The notes beneath the pieces are model-generated. The model did not search any database. It worked only from the letters and a program-made list of their open reading frames with translations, and was not told where the DNA came from. Positions 1 to 8,647 of a stretch of DNA of 50,424 nucleotides are shown piece by piece. Origin of the DNA: JBBQED01 sp038320345 (lineage in GTDB: Bacteria; Bacteroidota; Bacteroidia; AKYH767-A; OLB10). The first letter of the stretch is position 1; every line of letters begins with the position of its first letter. The position numbers and the translations under genes were made by a program. Location of the stretch: positions 1 through 50,424 of the forward strand of contig JBBQED010000021.1 in the NCBI GenBank assembly GCA_038320345.1, read 5' to 3'.

Positions 1-56
1 AAGATAAAGGTAATACTAAATCCTGTTTAATAAATTAGCAATTAAAAATATAATTT

Positions 57-157
57 CCGCGCCAGGGATTGAAGCGGATACCCCGCAGGCCGGCTTTTTC
101 CGGGCGAGGAGTATGAGCGAAAAGCCCAGTGACCGAGTGCAGCGAAGGGCAGGCGCC
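57..157 (+). ncRNA. Candidate structured RNA element, intergenic
   Basis: This GC-rich island in an AT-rich intergenic stretch folds on paper. GCGCC at 59-63 pairs with GGCGC at 152-156, closing the element, and GGCTTTT at 92-98 pairs with AAAAGCC at 120-126. The segments AGGGATTGAAGCGGATACCCC and GAGGAGTATGAGCGA resemble an intergenic motif I remember seeing repeatedly in Bacteroidota genomes. It may correspond to a catalogued family such as flavo-1 RNA, but I cannot verify the name. Strand is chosen from the orientation of that remembered motif. No protein is predicted here: the reading frames across it have no family resemblance. Function unknown. Confidence 0.45.
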
Positions 158-163
158 ATAATT

Positions 164-273
164 AATTTGAAAATTTGAAAATTACCAATTTGAAAACACC
201 GAGGCAAGCTCGGGACAATTTGGGCTGACGCACGCATTTCAATTTGAAAATTTGATGATTTGAAAATTTGAAA
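164..273. repeat. AATTTGAAAATTTGA repeat cluster with a small hairpin
   Basis: The unit AATTTGAAAATTTGA occurs around 164-180 and 240-275, with partial copies between. Inside the cluster, CCGAG (199-203) and CTCGG (209-213) form a hairpin with loop GCAAG. This resembles the TTCCGA...TCGGAA hairpins at 5750-5864 and 50327-50347. It looks like non-coding repeat sequence typical of Bacteroidota intergenic regions. The remaining bases of 1-449 hold no gene I can support. Confidence 0.45.
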
Positions 274-405
274 GTGGGCTTGCGCGAGCTTTTTGAAATG
301 ACAATTTTTTCTCTGTGATCCTTTGTATTCTTCGTATCTCCGTTGTAATTCATGTAAACATCCTCCGAAGCAAAAATTTTCGAACAGCACATATCTAAAA
401 TCTAA

Positions 406-423
406 TTCCGATAGCTATCGGAA
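406..423. repeat. 18-bp perfect palindrome before the dioxygenase remnant
   Basis: TTCCGATAGCTATCGGAA is a perfect palindrome 26 bases before the ATG at 450. It could be an operator for the downstream gene, or simply another member of the palindromic repeats scattered in this genome. The core CCGATAGCTATCGG recurs in Bacteroidota intergenic DNA as far as I recall, which favours the repeat reading. Confidence 0.4.
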
Positions 424-449
424 CCAAAAATTAAAATTACTTTCACCAC

Positions 450-1319
450 ATGCATCGTCGTAATTTCATCAAAAATACTGCTCTCGCTACTGCCGCTATG
501 TTAACCATCAATGAATTTGAATCCACCGCTCGTAGTTTGACCGGAGAAGCAGATCGGATGCCGGTCCTGTTTGTTGGACATGGTAGCCCGATGAATGCAA
601 TTGAAGAAAATGCGTTTACTAAAAGTTGGCAATAGGTCGGAACGACTTTACCTCGCCCCAAGGCTATTCTTTGTGTTTCTGCGCATTGGATGACAAAAGG
701 CACTTTCGTTACATCGATGGCACATCCAAAAACCATTCATGATTTTTATGGATTTCCGAAAGCACTTTTTGATGTGGAATATCCTGCGCCTGGAGCTGTT
801 GATCTGGCTGCCGCTACCATCAATATGATTCCTGGAAATCTGGTTAAACCTAACCATGATTGGGGTTTGGATCATGGATGCTGGTCGGTGCTGTTACCCA
901 TGTTTCCTAAGGCCGAGATCCCTGTTTATCAGCTCAGTCTGGATTTATCAAAGCCTCCTTCTTTTCATCACGACCTTGGAAAACAGCTGAAGAAACTCCG
1001 GAATATGGGAGTGTTAATAGTAGGTAGTGGCAATATTGTGCATAATCTGGGGATGATGGAATGGAATGATGATGCTTTTCCTTGGGCGCAGGAGTTCGAT
1101 GCCTGGGCAAAAAACCGAATAGAAGCAGGTGATGATGAGGCACTTGTGCAATATGAAAAGAAAGGTAAAATTGCCACTTTAGCCGTTCCTACCAATGAGC
1201 ATTATTTGCCGTTATTATATACGCTGGGACTGAAAGAGAAGGGCGAAGAGATTAGTTTTTTCAATGAGAAAACAACGATGGGTTCTATCTCTATGCGTTC
1301 GTTAAAAATTGGTGGCTGA
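450..1319 (+). pseudogene. ygiD: DODA-type extradiol dioxygenase, interrupted by in-frame TAG
   Basis: Read through one TAG at 633-635 (codon 62), this gives a 289-residue protein of the YgiD/4,5-DOPA extradiol dioxygenase family. These are Zn-dependent enzymes that cleave catechol rings. The family signatures sit on both sides of the stop in the same frame: VGHGSPMNA (H44) before it; LPRPKAILCVSAHW (H79), TIHDFYGFP, LDHG (H142) and GNIVHNL (H198) after it. The N-terminus HRRNFIK followed by a hydrophobic stretch looks like a twin-arginine signal. The halves are separated by the TAG alone, with no frameshift. Without readthrough, the first piece (61 aa) lacks most of the fold, and restart at the ATG at 690 would lose two metal ligands. 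Either a recent pseudogene or a base error; the family call is firm. Confidence 0.8.
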
Positions 1320-1393
1320 AAATTAAGTAGTAGACTGCTCGTAATTCCTTTTTAAAAAATTTCAGGAGCGTCCGTCCTGAATACAATTTGGGA

Positions 1394-1401
1394 TAACTTT
1401 G
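1394..1401 (+). promoter_or_regulatory. -7 element TAACTTTG before PBP1A
   Basis: This is an exact match to the Bacteroidota -7 consensus TAnnTTTG, 14 bases before the PBP1A ATG. No clear TTTG at the -33 distance is visible, so it is a half-supported promoter. Confidence 0.45.
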
Positions 1402-1415
1402 GCGTTCATCATACT

Positions 1416-3644
1416 ATGAGTTCCTGGTTAAAAATTCCTCCCGCTTTCCGTAAGCCTGTTTTGTGGCTTTGGATATTGTTACTTGGTCCGATACTCTTCC
1501 TTTTTCTATTGGTAGGAGGAGTCGCTATGTTCGGCGATCTGCCTACATTCCAGCAACTAGAAGATCCAAACAGTAATCTCGCAAGTGAAGTTTATTCGTC
1601 CGACATGAAAGTGTTGGGGAAGTACTACAAAGAGAACAGAGTTAATGTTCATTACAAAGATCTTTCGCCAAATTTGGTGAATGCCTTAAAGGCAACTGAA
1701 GATGTTCGTTTTGAAGAACATTCTGGTGTCGACATTCGCGGGTTAGTTCGGGTATTTGTAAAGACAATAATACTGCAACAAGATGCTGGTGGTGGAAGTA
1801 CGATTTCACAACAGCTTGCGAAAAATCTTTTTCCTCGAGGTGAACAGATGAATAAGATGCAACTGATCATTCGAAAATTGAAAGAGTGGATTATTGCAGT
1901 GAAGTTGGAACGGAGTTACACGAAGCATGAAATTCTTGCTATGTATCTCAATACTGTTGAGTTTGGAAATAATGCTTTCGGAATTAAATCGGCATCAAGT
2001 ACCTATTTCAAAAAAGATCCAAAAGATGTTTCGATTCAAGAAGCTGCGATGCTGATTGGATTGTTACAAGCACCTACAAAATACAATCCCAATAAAAATC
2101 CTAAGATCGCAATGATCCGTAGGAATACTGTTATTGGTCAGTTGGAGAAATATACTTTCATCACTCCTGCTCAGTCGGATTCCTTACAGAAACTTCCGAT
2201 CAAACTCGATTTTTTAGCAGAAGGACATACCTCAGGATTAGCACAATATTTTCGTGAGGTGTTACGTCAGGAATTATTGAAATGGTGCAAGGATCATAAA
2301 AAGTCGGACGGCACTCCTTATAATCTTTACCGCGACGGATTAAGAATTTATACAACAATCGATACAAGGATGCAGTTGTATGCCGAACAGTCCGTGCATG
2401 ATCAGATGAAAGAATTGCAGAAGACTTTTATCGATCATTGGAAAGGCAGAGTTGCTTGGGCCGATCATCCGGAAATTATTACTGATGCGATGAAACGTTC
2501 GGAACGATATTCGGCAATGAAAGATAGTGGCGCATCAGATGCTCAGATTAAAAAAGCATTCGACAAAAAAATTCCGATGAAAATTTTCACTTGGAATGGT
2601 GAACGTGATACGATGTTATCTCCTCTTGATTCTATTAAATATTATAAGATGTTTTTACGTACCGGTTTTATGTCGATGGAACCGCAAACTGGTTTTGTAC
2701 GGGCATGGGTAGGAGGGAATGATTACAAATATTTCCAGTATGATCAAGTGCAAGAAGGAAAGCGTCAAGTGGGTTCCACATTTAAACCATTCCTCTATAC
2801 ATTGGCGATGCAAGAAGGATACTCACCTTGCTATGAAGTGCCCAATGTTCCGGTAACAATTATTGATGGAAATGGAACTGCATGGACACCTTCGAACTCT
2901 GATGGGAAATACGGCGGCATGCTTTCATTGAAAGAAGCGCTGGCAAATTCTGTGAATTGTATTTCGGCATATCTCATGAAGCAGTTCGGACCTGAAGCAG
3001 TGATTCAAGTGGCAAGGAAGATGGGGATCACTGGTCCTATTGATGCAGTTCCATCAATTGCACTGGGTACTGCCGATGTTTCTGTGTTTGAAATGGTAGG
3101 AGCATATAGCACATTTGCTAACAAAGGCGTATGGACTGAGCCAACGTATATTCTGCGTATCGAAGATAAAAACGGAGTGGTATTACAAGATTTTGTTCCG
3201 CGGAAAGTAGAAGCTATCAGCGAAGAAACTGCTTACTTGATGTTGAATCTCATGCAAGGTGTTGTGCAGTTCGGAACGGGTTCACGATTGCGTGGAAGTA
3301 AGATCGGTCTCTCCAATCCCATTGCAGGGAAAACTGGAACCACACAGAATAATAGTGATGGTTGGTTTATGGGAATCACGCCTGAATTAGTTTCCGGTTG
3401 TTGGGTAGGATGTGAAGATCGTTCCGTACATTTCAGAACAACGCAATTGGGCCAAGGAGCAAATACTGCATTACCGATTTGGGGTCATTACATGAAAAAA
3501 GTTTTTGCAGATGGGGATTTGAATTATTCTCAAGGGGCATTTGATTTACCTGAGAAACCACTAAGTGTAGAACTCGATTGTTCTAAGTATCATAAGCCAG
3601 GAAGTAATGGAAATCTTGATATTGATTTTGATTTGAATAAGTAA
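1416..3644 (+). CDS. mrcA: Penicillin-binding protein 1A (class A PBP)
   Basis: Bifunctional peptidoglycan synthase anchored in the inner membrane. Its GT51 domain polymerises lipid II and its transpeptidase domain crosslinks the stem peptides. After an N-terminal membrane helix (about residues 14-38) comes the GT51 domain with catalytic E95 in the ATEDVRF motif and the GGSTISQQLAKNLF motif. The transpeptidase carries the nucleophile S454 (GSTFK, K457), S512-V-N514, and K639-T-G-T. All catalytic residues are intact and 742 aa is a normal length for the family. The ATG at 1416 follows a -7 element. The next gene begins 33 bases downstream in the same direction, so they may be cotranscribed. 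Confidence 0.95.
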   Translation: MSSWLKIPPAFRKPVLWLWILLLGPILFLFLLVGGVAMFGDLPTFQQLEDPNSNLASEVYSSDMKVLGKYYKENRVNVHYKDLSPNLVNALKATEDVRFEEHSGVDIRGLVRVFVKTIILQQDAGGGSTISQQLAKNLFPRGEQMNKMQLIIRKLKEWIIAVKLERSYTKHEILAMYLNTVEFGNNAFGIKSASSTYFKKDPKDVSIQEAAMLIGLLQAPTKYNPNKNPKIAMIRRNTVIGQLEKYTFITPAQSDSLQKLPIKLDFLAEGHTSGLAQYFREVLRQELLKWCKDHKKSDGTPYNLYRDGLRIYTTIDTRMQLYAEQSVHDQMKELQKTFIDHWKGRVAWADHPEIITDAMKRSERYSAMKDSGASDAQIKKAFDKKIPMKIFTWNGERDTMLSPLDSIKYYKMFLRTGFMSMEPQTGFVRAWVGGNDYKYFQYDQVQEGKRQVGSTFKPFLYTLAMQEGYSPCYEVPNVPVTIIDGNGTAWTPSNSDGKYGGMLSLKEALANSVNCISAYLMKQFGPEAVIQVARKMGITGPIDAVPSIALGTADVSVFEMVGAYSTFANKGVWTEPTYILRIEDKNGVVLQDFVPRKVEAISEETAYLMLNLMQGVVQFGTGSRLRGSKIGLSNPIAGKTGTTQNNSDGWFMGITPELVSGCWVGCEDRSVHFRTTQLGQGANTALPIWGHYMKKVFADGDLNYSQGAFDLPEKPLSVELDCSKYHKPGSNGNLDIDFDLNK

Positions 3645-3677
3645 AGTCGCTGTTCAGTCCTGCATATGAATTAGTAA

Positions 3678-4961
3678 ATGAAAATACCGACTGTTAAATC
3701 AGGTTCCTTCAGTTCATTTGTTGTTGTTTGGTTGATATGCACTGTATTCATCATTTTAATGATCCCTTCAAGATCTTTTGATGGTGATATGCGTTGGTGG
3801 AAAGAGTGGGCTTCCTATATTCTGTATCATCCCATTGGAGAGGCTTACAACAATCCGTTGATTAACTATCAACCAGGTTTTGTTTACTTGCTTAAACTTT
3901 ACGGGAATTTATGTCAAGGGCATTTCAGTAATAATTCTATTCTGATCAAGCAGTTGATTTTTATTTTCGATGGACTTGCAGTTTTACTGGCAGGATATTT
4001 ACTTCATAAGATTAATCGTTCTCCTTTTCTAGCATTGATTATCCTCTTTAATCCTGCCTATTGGTACACAACAATTTTGTGGGGTCAATGCGATAGTATG
4101 TATGTGTTTTTTTGTCTGCTTTCCGTAGTAGCCCTCATCATGAATTACAGAATTTTTGCAGTAAGTGCATTTGCACTCTCACTCTGCGTCAAGCCTCAGG
4201 CAGTATTTATAGCACCTGTACTATTTATGTTGATGTTACCAGAATTTTGGAAGAAGCCCCTTAGGATTTTGAGATATGCTTTAGTTTTTATCGCCACTGT
4301 TTTTCTCGTTTCATTGCCATTCGTACTGCGTGGTAATGGTCGGCGGTTGTTGGATTTAACTTTTACAGCAGTAGATCGATTACCATCAATTAGTATGCAT
4401 GCTTTTAACAGTTGGTATTTGCTGATCCCTGGAAAAGATTTGGTATGGGCTCCCGACACTCAATTATTTTTAGGAGTGAGTTTAAAGCTAATTGGATTAA
4501 TCATGTTTATCATTGCAATGAGCATCACATTAGTTCCAATGGGAAAACAGGTTAGAAAAGGAATTGATTTTGGAAACACAATTAAAACAGAACATGTTTT
4601 ACTGATATATCTGACAGTTGCATTATTGAATTTGGATCTCTTTTTCTTTGCTACTCAGATGCATGAACGTTATATTCATGCGGCAATTATTTTTTCAGGG
4701 ATTGCAGCAATGATCTCAGGACGCTACGTAGTATTTAGTTTGATTTCCTTAGGCTATCTGCTGAATTTAGATTTCTTAATTCGGAATTTCCAATTGCCAG
4801 AATCTGTTTATCGTGCTCCACTTCCTTTTAATGAGATTTTTATTGCGTTACTTTTTCTTGGAGCTTTAATCATTGGTCATGTGGAAATATACCGTAGTGC
4901 TACTTTTAGAGAGGAGAAGGAAGCAAAGAAAAACATGCTTAATCCCCATTTTGTAAAGTAA
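3678..4961 (+). CDS. GT-C fold membrane glycosyltransferase (Gpi18/PIG-M-like)
   Basis: Polytopic inner-membrane protein of 427 aa with about ten hydrophobic helices. The first loop carries an acidic motif (FDGDMRWWKEW) and a later loop carries WGQCDSMY. The GQxDS signature is typical of Gpi18/PIG-M and ALG-type mannosyltransferases, and MHERYIH near the C-terminus fits the same superfamily. Such enzymes move a sugar from a polyprenyl-phosphate donor onto an acceptor on the outer face of the membrane. The substrate cannot be told from sequence. It lies 33 bases after PBP1A and is separate from the main glycan block at 9-20 kb. Confidence 0.7.
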   Translation: MKIPTVKSGSFSSFVVVWLICTVFIILMIPSRSFDGDMRWWKEWASYILYHPIGEAYNNPLINYQPGFVYLLKLYGNLCQGHFSNNSILIKQLIFIFDGLAVLLAGYLLHKINRSPFLALIILFNPAYWYTTILWGQCDSMYVFFCLLSVVALIMNYRIFAVSAFALSLCVKPQAVFIAPVLFMLMLPEFWKKPLRILRYALVFIATVFLVSLPFVLRGNGRRLLDLTFTAVDRLPSISMHAFNSWYLLIPGKDLVWAPDTQLFLGVSLKLIGLIMFIIAMSITLVPMGKQVRKGIDFGNTIKTEHVLLIYLTVALLNLDLFFFATQMHERYIHAAIIFSGIAAMISGRYVVFSLISLGYLLNLDFLIRNFQLPESVYRAPLPFNEIFIALLFLGALIIGHVEIYRSATFREEKEAKKNMLNPHFVK

Positions 4962-5032
4962 GCAACAGTAAATCAATGAAGAACAAAATTCCGTGATTTC
5001 ATGTAATTTAGCAGGATAATAATTGTACGGTT

Positions 5033-5725
5033 ATGAATAAAGTAGTTCAGAATGCGGATTTCGCCATTCAAGATATTCAGGATGGAGCAGTAATGATGCT
5101 TGGGGGTTTTGGGTTATGTGGAATTCCTGAAAATTGTATCAACGCATTAGTTAAGAAAGGCGTTAAAGACCTCACCTGTATCTCCAATAATGCCGGAGTG
5201 GATGATTTCGGAATTGGATTGATGTTGAAAACACGTCAGGTAAAAAAAATGATCTCTTCCTATGTAGGTGAGAATGCAGAATTCGAACGTCAACTCTTGA
5301 GCGGTGAACTTGAAGTGGAATTGATTCCTCAAGGAACATTAGCTACTCGATGCATGGCTGCTGCCTACGGGATGCCTGCTGTATGGGTGAAAGCAGGTGT
5401 AGGTACTGAAGTTGCGATTGGTAAAGAAACTCGCATGTTCAATGGAGAAGAATTTCTGATGGAGTATGCATTTGATGCAGCATTTGCTATTGTGAAAGCT
5501 TGGAAAGGCGATACACATGGTAATTTAATTTTCCGTAAGACTACACGGAACTTCAATATGCCAATGGCCATGGCTGGAAAAATTACCATTGTTGAAGTAG
5601 AACATCTTGTTGAAGCAGGCGAACTGGATCCGGATCATATTCATGTTCCAGGTATTTACGTTCACCGCATCTTTGAAGGAAAGAATTACGAGAAGAGGAT
5701 AGAGCAGAGAACGGTAACTAAATAA
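5033..5725 (+). CDS. scoA: 3-oxoacid CoA-transferase subunit A
   Basis: Alpha subunit of a succinyl-CoA:3-ketoacid (or acetoacetate) CoA-transferase, which moves CoA between succinyl-CoA and acetoacetate in ketone-body or leucine-type catabolism. The diagnostic GGFGLCGIPENCI motif is at about residues 23-35. IPQGTLATR and the GTEVAIGKETR region follow. At 230 aa it has the usual length of a free-standing alpha subunit. Its partner begins 163 bases downstream, an unusually wide gap for this pair, filled by hairpin repeats. Succinyl-CoA is the usual donor in this subgroup, but the exact acyl partner is inferred from family membership. Confidence 0.93.
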   Translation: MNKVVQNADFAIQDIQDGAVMMLGGFGLCGIPENCINALVKKGVKDLTCISNNAGVDDFGIGLMLKTRQVKKMISSYVGENAEFERQLLSGELEVELIPQGTLATRCMAAAYGMPAVWVKAGVGTEVAIGKETRMFNGEEFLMEYAFDAAFAIVKAWKGDTHGNLIFRKTTRNFNMPMAMAGKITIVEVEHLVEAGELDPDHIHVPGIYVHRIFEGKNYEKRIEQRTVTK

Positions 5726-5749
5726 TGTGCTAATTTTTTAATTTGCTAA

Positions 5750-5867
5750 TTCCGAACTTGCCTCGGAATTTAAAAATTAGCACGTTAGTGTATTAGCACA
5801 ACTTGTTCCGAACTTGCTTCGGAATTAGTTAATTAGCACAACTTGTTCCGAACTTGCTTCGGAATTA
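5750..5867. repeat. Three hairpin repeats inside the scoA-scoB gap
   Basis: Three copies of a TTCCGA-(loop)-TCGGAA hairpin lie at 5750-5768, 5806-5824 and 5846-5864. The last two are part of an exact 36-bp direct repeat (5792-5827 and 5832-5867) starting ATTAGCACAACTTG. The first copy differs by one loop base (GCCTC instead of GCTTC). The element separates two subunits that are normally almost contiguous. It resembles the hairpins at 199-213 and 50327-50347. Confidence 0.85.
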
Positions 5868-5888
5868 ATAAAATAGCACATAAAAAAA

Positions 5889-6548
5889 ATGCTTGACAAA
5901 AACGGAATCGCGAAACGTATCGCACAGGAAGTAAAAGATGGAAGTTATGTGAATCTTGGAATCGGGATTCCTACACTTGTTGCTAATTATTTACCTCAAG
6001 GGGTAAATGTTACTTTGCAATCGGAAAATGGAATGCTGGGCATGGGACCTTTTCCTATGGACGGCGATGTAGATCCTGATCTTATCAATGCCGGAAAACA
6101 AACTATTACGGAAGTTCCGGGAACGGCTTATTTTGATTCAGCTTTAAGCTTTGGGATGATCCGTGCTGGGAAAGTTGATCTTACCATTTTGGGTGCTATG
6201 GAAGTTAGTGAAAACGGAGATATCGCCAACTGGAAGATTCCAGGAAAGATGGTGAAAGGAATGGGCGGAGCTATGGATCTCGTTGCAGCAGCAAAAAATA
6301 TTATCGTGGCCATGCAACATGTGAATAAGGCGGGCGAATCAAAATTACTTCCTGCTTGTACCTTACCATTAACCGGAGTAAGATGTGTGAAGAAAATTGT
6401 TACTGAACTGGCTGTTCTCGAAGTAGTTCCCGGTGTTGGTTTTGTACTACTTGAACGAGCTCCCGGTGTAACGGTGGAGGATATCCGAAAAGCTACCGCA
6501 GGTAAGCTGATTGTTGAAGGTGAAATTCCGGAGATGATTATAGATTAG
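5889..6548 (+). CDS. scoB: 3-oxoacid CoA-transferase subunit B
   Basis: Beta subunit carrying the catalytic glutamate. The QSENGMLGMGP motif places the nucleophile that forms the enzyme-CoA thioester at E46. GIGIPTLVANY at about residues 24-34 and the GAMEVSENGDIANWKIPG stretch are typical. At 219 aa it is full length. It works as a complex with the subunit encoded at 5033-5725. The ATG at 5889 comes directly after the repeat block, so the leader contains the hairpins if both genes share one transcript. Confidence 0.93.
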   Translation: MLDKNGIAKRIAQEVKDGSYVNLGIGIPTLVANYLPQGVNVTLQSENGMLGMGPFPMDGDVDPDLINAGKQTITEVPGTAYFDSALSFGMIRAGKVDLTILGAMEVSENGDIANWKIPGKMVKGMGGAMDLVAAAKNIIVAMQHVNKAGESKLLPACTLPLTGVRCVKKIVTELAVLEVVPGVGFVLLERAPGVTVEDIRKATAGKLIVEGEIPEMIID

Positions 6549-6603
6549 CAATAAAATTAAATGTACTGTACGTATTGAATGCAGTTGCCTAGCAGTGGAG
6601 TAC

Positions 6604-6888
6604 TCATTGCCATTTCGGTTTTGCAATTAGCATAATCAACATAAAAACTAAGAAGATTAAACCCGGCGCGGCAATGATTCCTAAAAAGATTTTTGCAAGA
6701 TGTTGGTAGTCGTTGTTATTGAGCCAATATCCGAGAACTGGAATCCCTAAAGTGAGCATCAACAAGTTCATCCAGATTCCCATATTAAAGGACGAGACAG
6801 ATCCATCCATTAATCCAACAAAGAAACCAAGCACTACAATTGCTATCAGCATATCAAATCCTAAGAGCCACCAGAACATATCATTCAT
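6604..6888 (-). CDS. Small membrane protein, unknown
   Basis: This 94-aa protein has about three hydrophobic segments (roughly residues 5-25, 36-55 and 66-88) and a short positively charged C-terminus. I recognise no family. It is the last of three reverse-strand genes, starting 18 bases after the stop of the 331-aa gene, so it is probably in one operon with it. Its 3' end faces scoB. Confidence 0.6.
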   Translation of the reverse strand: MNDMFWWLLGFDMLIAIVVLGFFVGLMDGSVSSFNMGIWMNLLMLTLGIPVLGYWLNNNDYQHLAKIFLGIIAAPGLIFLVFMLIMLIAKPKWQ

Positions 6889-6906
6889 TTCGTTGGAGTA
6901 TTGATT

Positions 6907-7902
6907 TTATTTTCTTGCATAAAACATTCCTATCCCTTTTAATCTCCAGATGATCTCATCATCTATCCAGGAATATTTCATTTTTACGACGCCGAATATT
7001 TGATTTTCGGTAATTTCTCCATTCAGTTCTTTTTCGCACATCTGGTAGATATAACTTTCAGCCGCCCTGCCATATTTAATAATATCTGTAATCTCTTTTA
7101 CTGTTAAATGTGGAAATTTCTTTGATAATCGATCATTAATGGGCTTGCAATAATTTTCTCCCCATTCGGTTAAGAGGGTCAGCGCATTGTTTAATATTTC
7201 ACTGGTAAATTGTTGCCCATTGTCTCCTGTGGGTATAGGTAAATGACTGTTTTTTGTGCAAGTATTGACATTGTTTTGAATTTTAATTTCTTCTTTCGCA
7301 TTTAATTTCTTGCGGATCGCCTTATTTAAAAATTCTTCATAACGATGGTTATAGGATTCAGGATAAAACTTAATACAATTTAGCATCAGCTTTTCATTAG
7401 CTTCATTCATCAATTGAAGTTGATAAAAGCCCGGAGGAATATGTGAAATTTCTACACTTATTATTTTCTGACCTTCTAAATTTTCTAGAGTAGGATTTGT
7501 AAGTTCATAATGATCGAATCCTTTTAATCGGTCGCTGAAAGTTAGAAATTTGATTTCTTGAAAATCTTCTGGTAAGGAAATTCTAATTCGTTGAAAATGG
7601 ATCGATTTGAAAATACTGATTCCTGATTGTGGTGATACTTCTATTCCTTCAATCTTTCCTGTTTTATTCACGCGATAGCACTGTGTGATACTTACCATAC
7701 AGTTTGCAGGCGGAATATTCTCACTGAGATCAGCGCAAATAAAAACCTGTTCTTTTTGTAAAAAGCCTGAAGTTCCGTTGCCAATATCCGGTATAAAATA
7801 TCCCAACGGATCAGGATCTGTTCTCAGCTGTACTAAAACTCCCCTTTCAAAATAGGGATTTTCTTTCAGAACATATAAAGTGTAGGGCTTTACTGTTTCC
7901 AT
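6907..7902 (-). CDS. Uncharacterised 331-aa protein
   Basis: Soluble-looking protein with no signal peptide or membrane helix. The first ~170 residues are beta-rich and include IPDIGNGTSGFL. A charged linker around residues 190-230 leads to a helical C-terminal part of about 100 residues (for example LTVKEITDIIKYGRAAESYIYQMCEKE). I do not recognise the family. It sits 16 bases downstream of a lipoprotein gene and upstream of a small membrane protein, which suggests an operon. Confidence 0.65.
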   Translation of the reverse strand: METVKPYTLYVLKENPYFERGVLVQLRTDPDPLGYFIPDIGNGTSGFLQKEQVFICADLSENIPPANCMVSITQCYRVNKTGKIEGIEVSPQSGISIFKSIHFQRIRISLPEDFQEIKFLTFSDRLKGFDHYELTNPTLENLEGQKIISVEISHIPPGFYQLQLMNEANEKLMLNCIKFYPESYNHRYEEFLNKAIRKKLNAKEEIKIQNNVNTCTKNSHLPIPTGDNGQQFTSEILNNALTLLTEWGENYCKPINDRLSKKFPHLTVKEITDIIKYGRAAESYIYQMCEKELNGEITENQIFGVVKMKYSWIDDEIIWRLKGIGMFYARK

Positions 7903-7918
7903 ATTTCACCCGATACAA

Positions 7919-8647
7919 TTACTTGATCCTTGTCAGAAGGAGGGAGTCTTTCAAAATTTTTCTCTCCCCTTTAATATCTGGCAACTCTGGACTTAATGGA
8001 TATAACACTAATGCCATTTTTATGGAGTCGGATAAAATTTTCCAGACAAAGAAATCACCAGCTTCTCCATTACTTAGGTTAATGATGTTTGCAGGTTCTT
8101 CGCTCATGGAAGTACAATCTCCGGCAATACAGATCTCATATTTTTTCCAAGAATTCCAATTTTCTATATCTCCTTTGTTGGTGAAGATTATCGTATCTCG
8201 CGTTTTTCCTGTAGCTAAAAAATACTTTCCACTAATGATTTTTTCATTCACAAGTTCAATAAATCCTTTTTCACTTTTTGTGAAAGTACTTCCATTAGCT
8301 TGATGTAAATATCCGGTATCTTTCAACAATAAATTTTCATTGTCCATTGAGAATGGGAACTGATACTTATCAGAAAAATCAAGAATGAAATTATTTTGCC
8401 CGTTATTAGAATAATGCACCATCGATGTTTCAAAACCATCATTCATTTCCAAGGTATCATCCGAAATAAATCTTATTTCTTCGCATAATCTTGGCAAGTC
8501 GCTGATTAATTTTTCTCCATCTATCGAATCCAATAATGTTTTGTTGATGTACACTCCCGTAGGACGATCACTTGTTTCCTGTTTAACAGGCGATTTACAA
8601 GCAGAATATGCAAATAAAACGAGGCTATAAAGCAGTATTTTTTTCAT
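7919..8647 (-). CDS. Lipoprotein, unknown function
   Basis: The N-terminus is a lipoprotein signal: MKKILLYSLVLFAYSAC, with lipobox YSAC and Cys17 as the predicted lipidated residue. The mature part (about 225 aa) looks beta-rich and holds repeated FxxSDK/KGDIENWNSW-like stretches but no motif I can name. It is the first gene of the reverse-strand trio. The region 8648-8922 upstream is AT-rich; no convincing -33/-7 pair is visible there on this strand. Confidence 0.7.
   Translation of the reverse strand: MKKILLYSLVLFAYSACKSPVKQETSDRPTGVYINKTLLDSIDGEKLISDLPRLCEEIRFISDDTLEMNDGFETSMVHYSNNGQNNFILDFSDKYQFPFSMDNENLLLKDTGYLHQANGSTFTKSEKGFIELVNEKIISGKYFLATGKTRDTIIFTNKGDIENWNSWKKYEICIAGDCTSMSEEPANIINLSNGEAGDFFVWKILSDSIKMALVLYPLSPELPDIKGERKILKDSLLLTRIK

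Noticed and set aside
16..390. Reverse-strand reading frame of 124 codons overlapping the structured RNA and repeats
   Set aside because: It runs across the GC-rich hairpin element and the AATTTGAAA repeats, with a composition caused by those repeats and no family resemblance. Not a gene.
5750..5867. Hairpin repeats as a CRISPR array
   Set aside because: Only three copies with very short, non-unique spacers, each unit a palindrome; no cas genes nearby.
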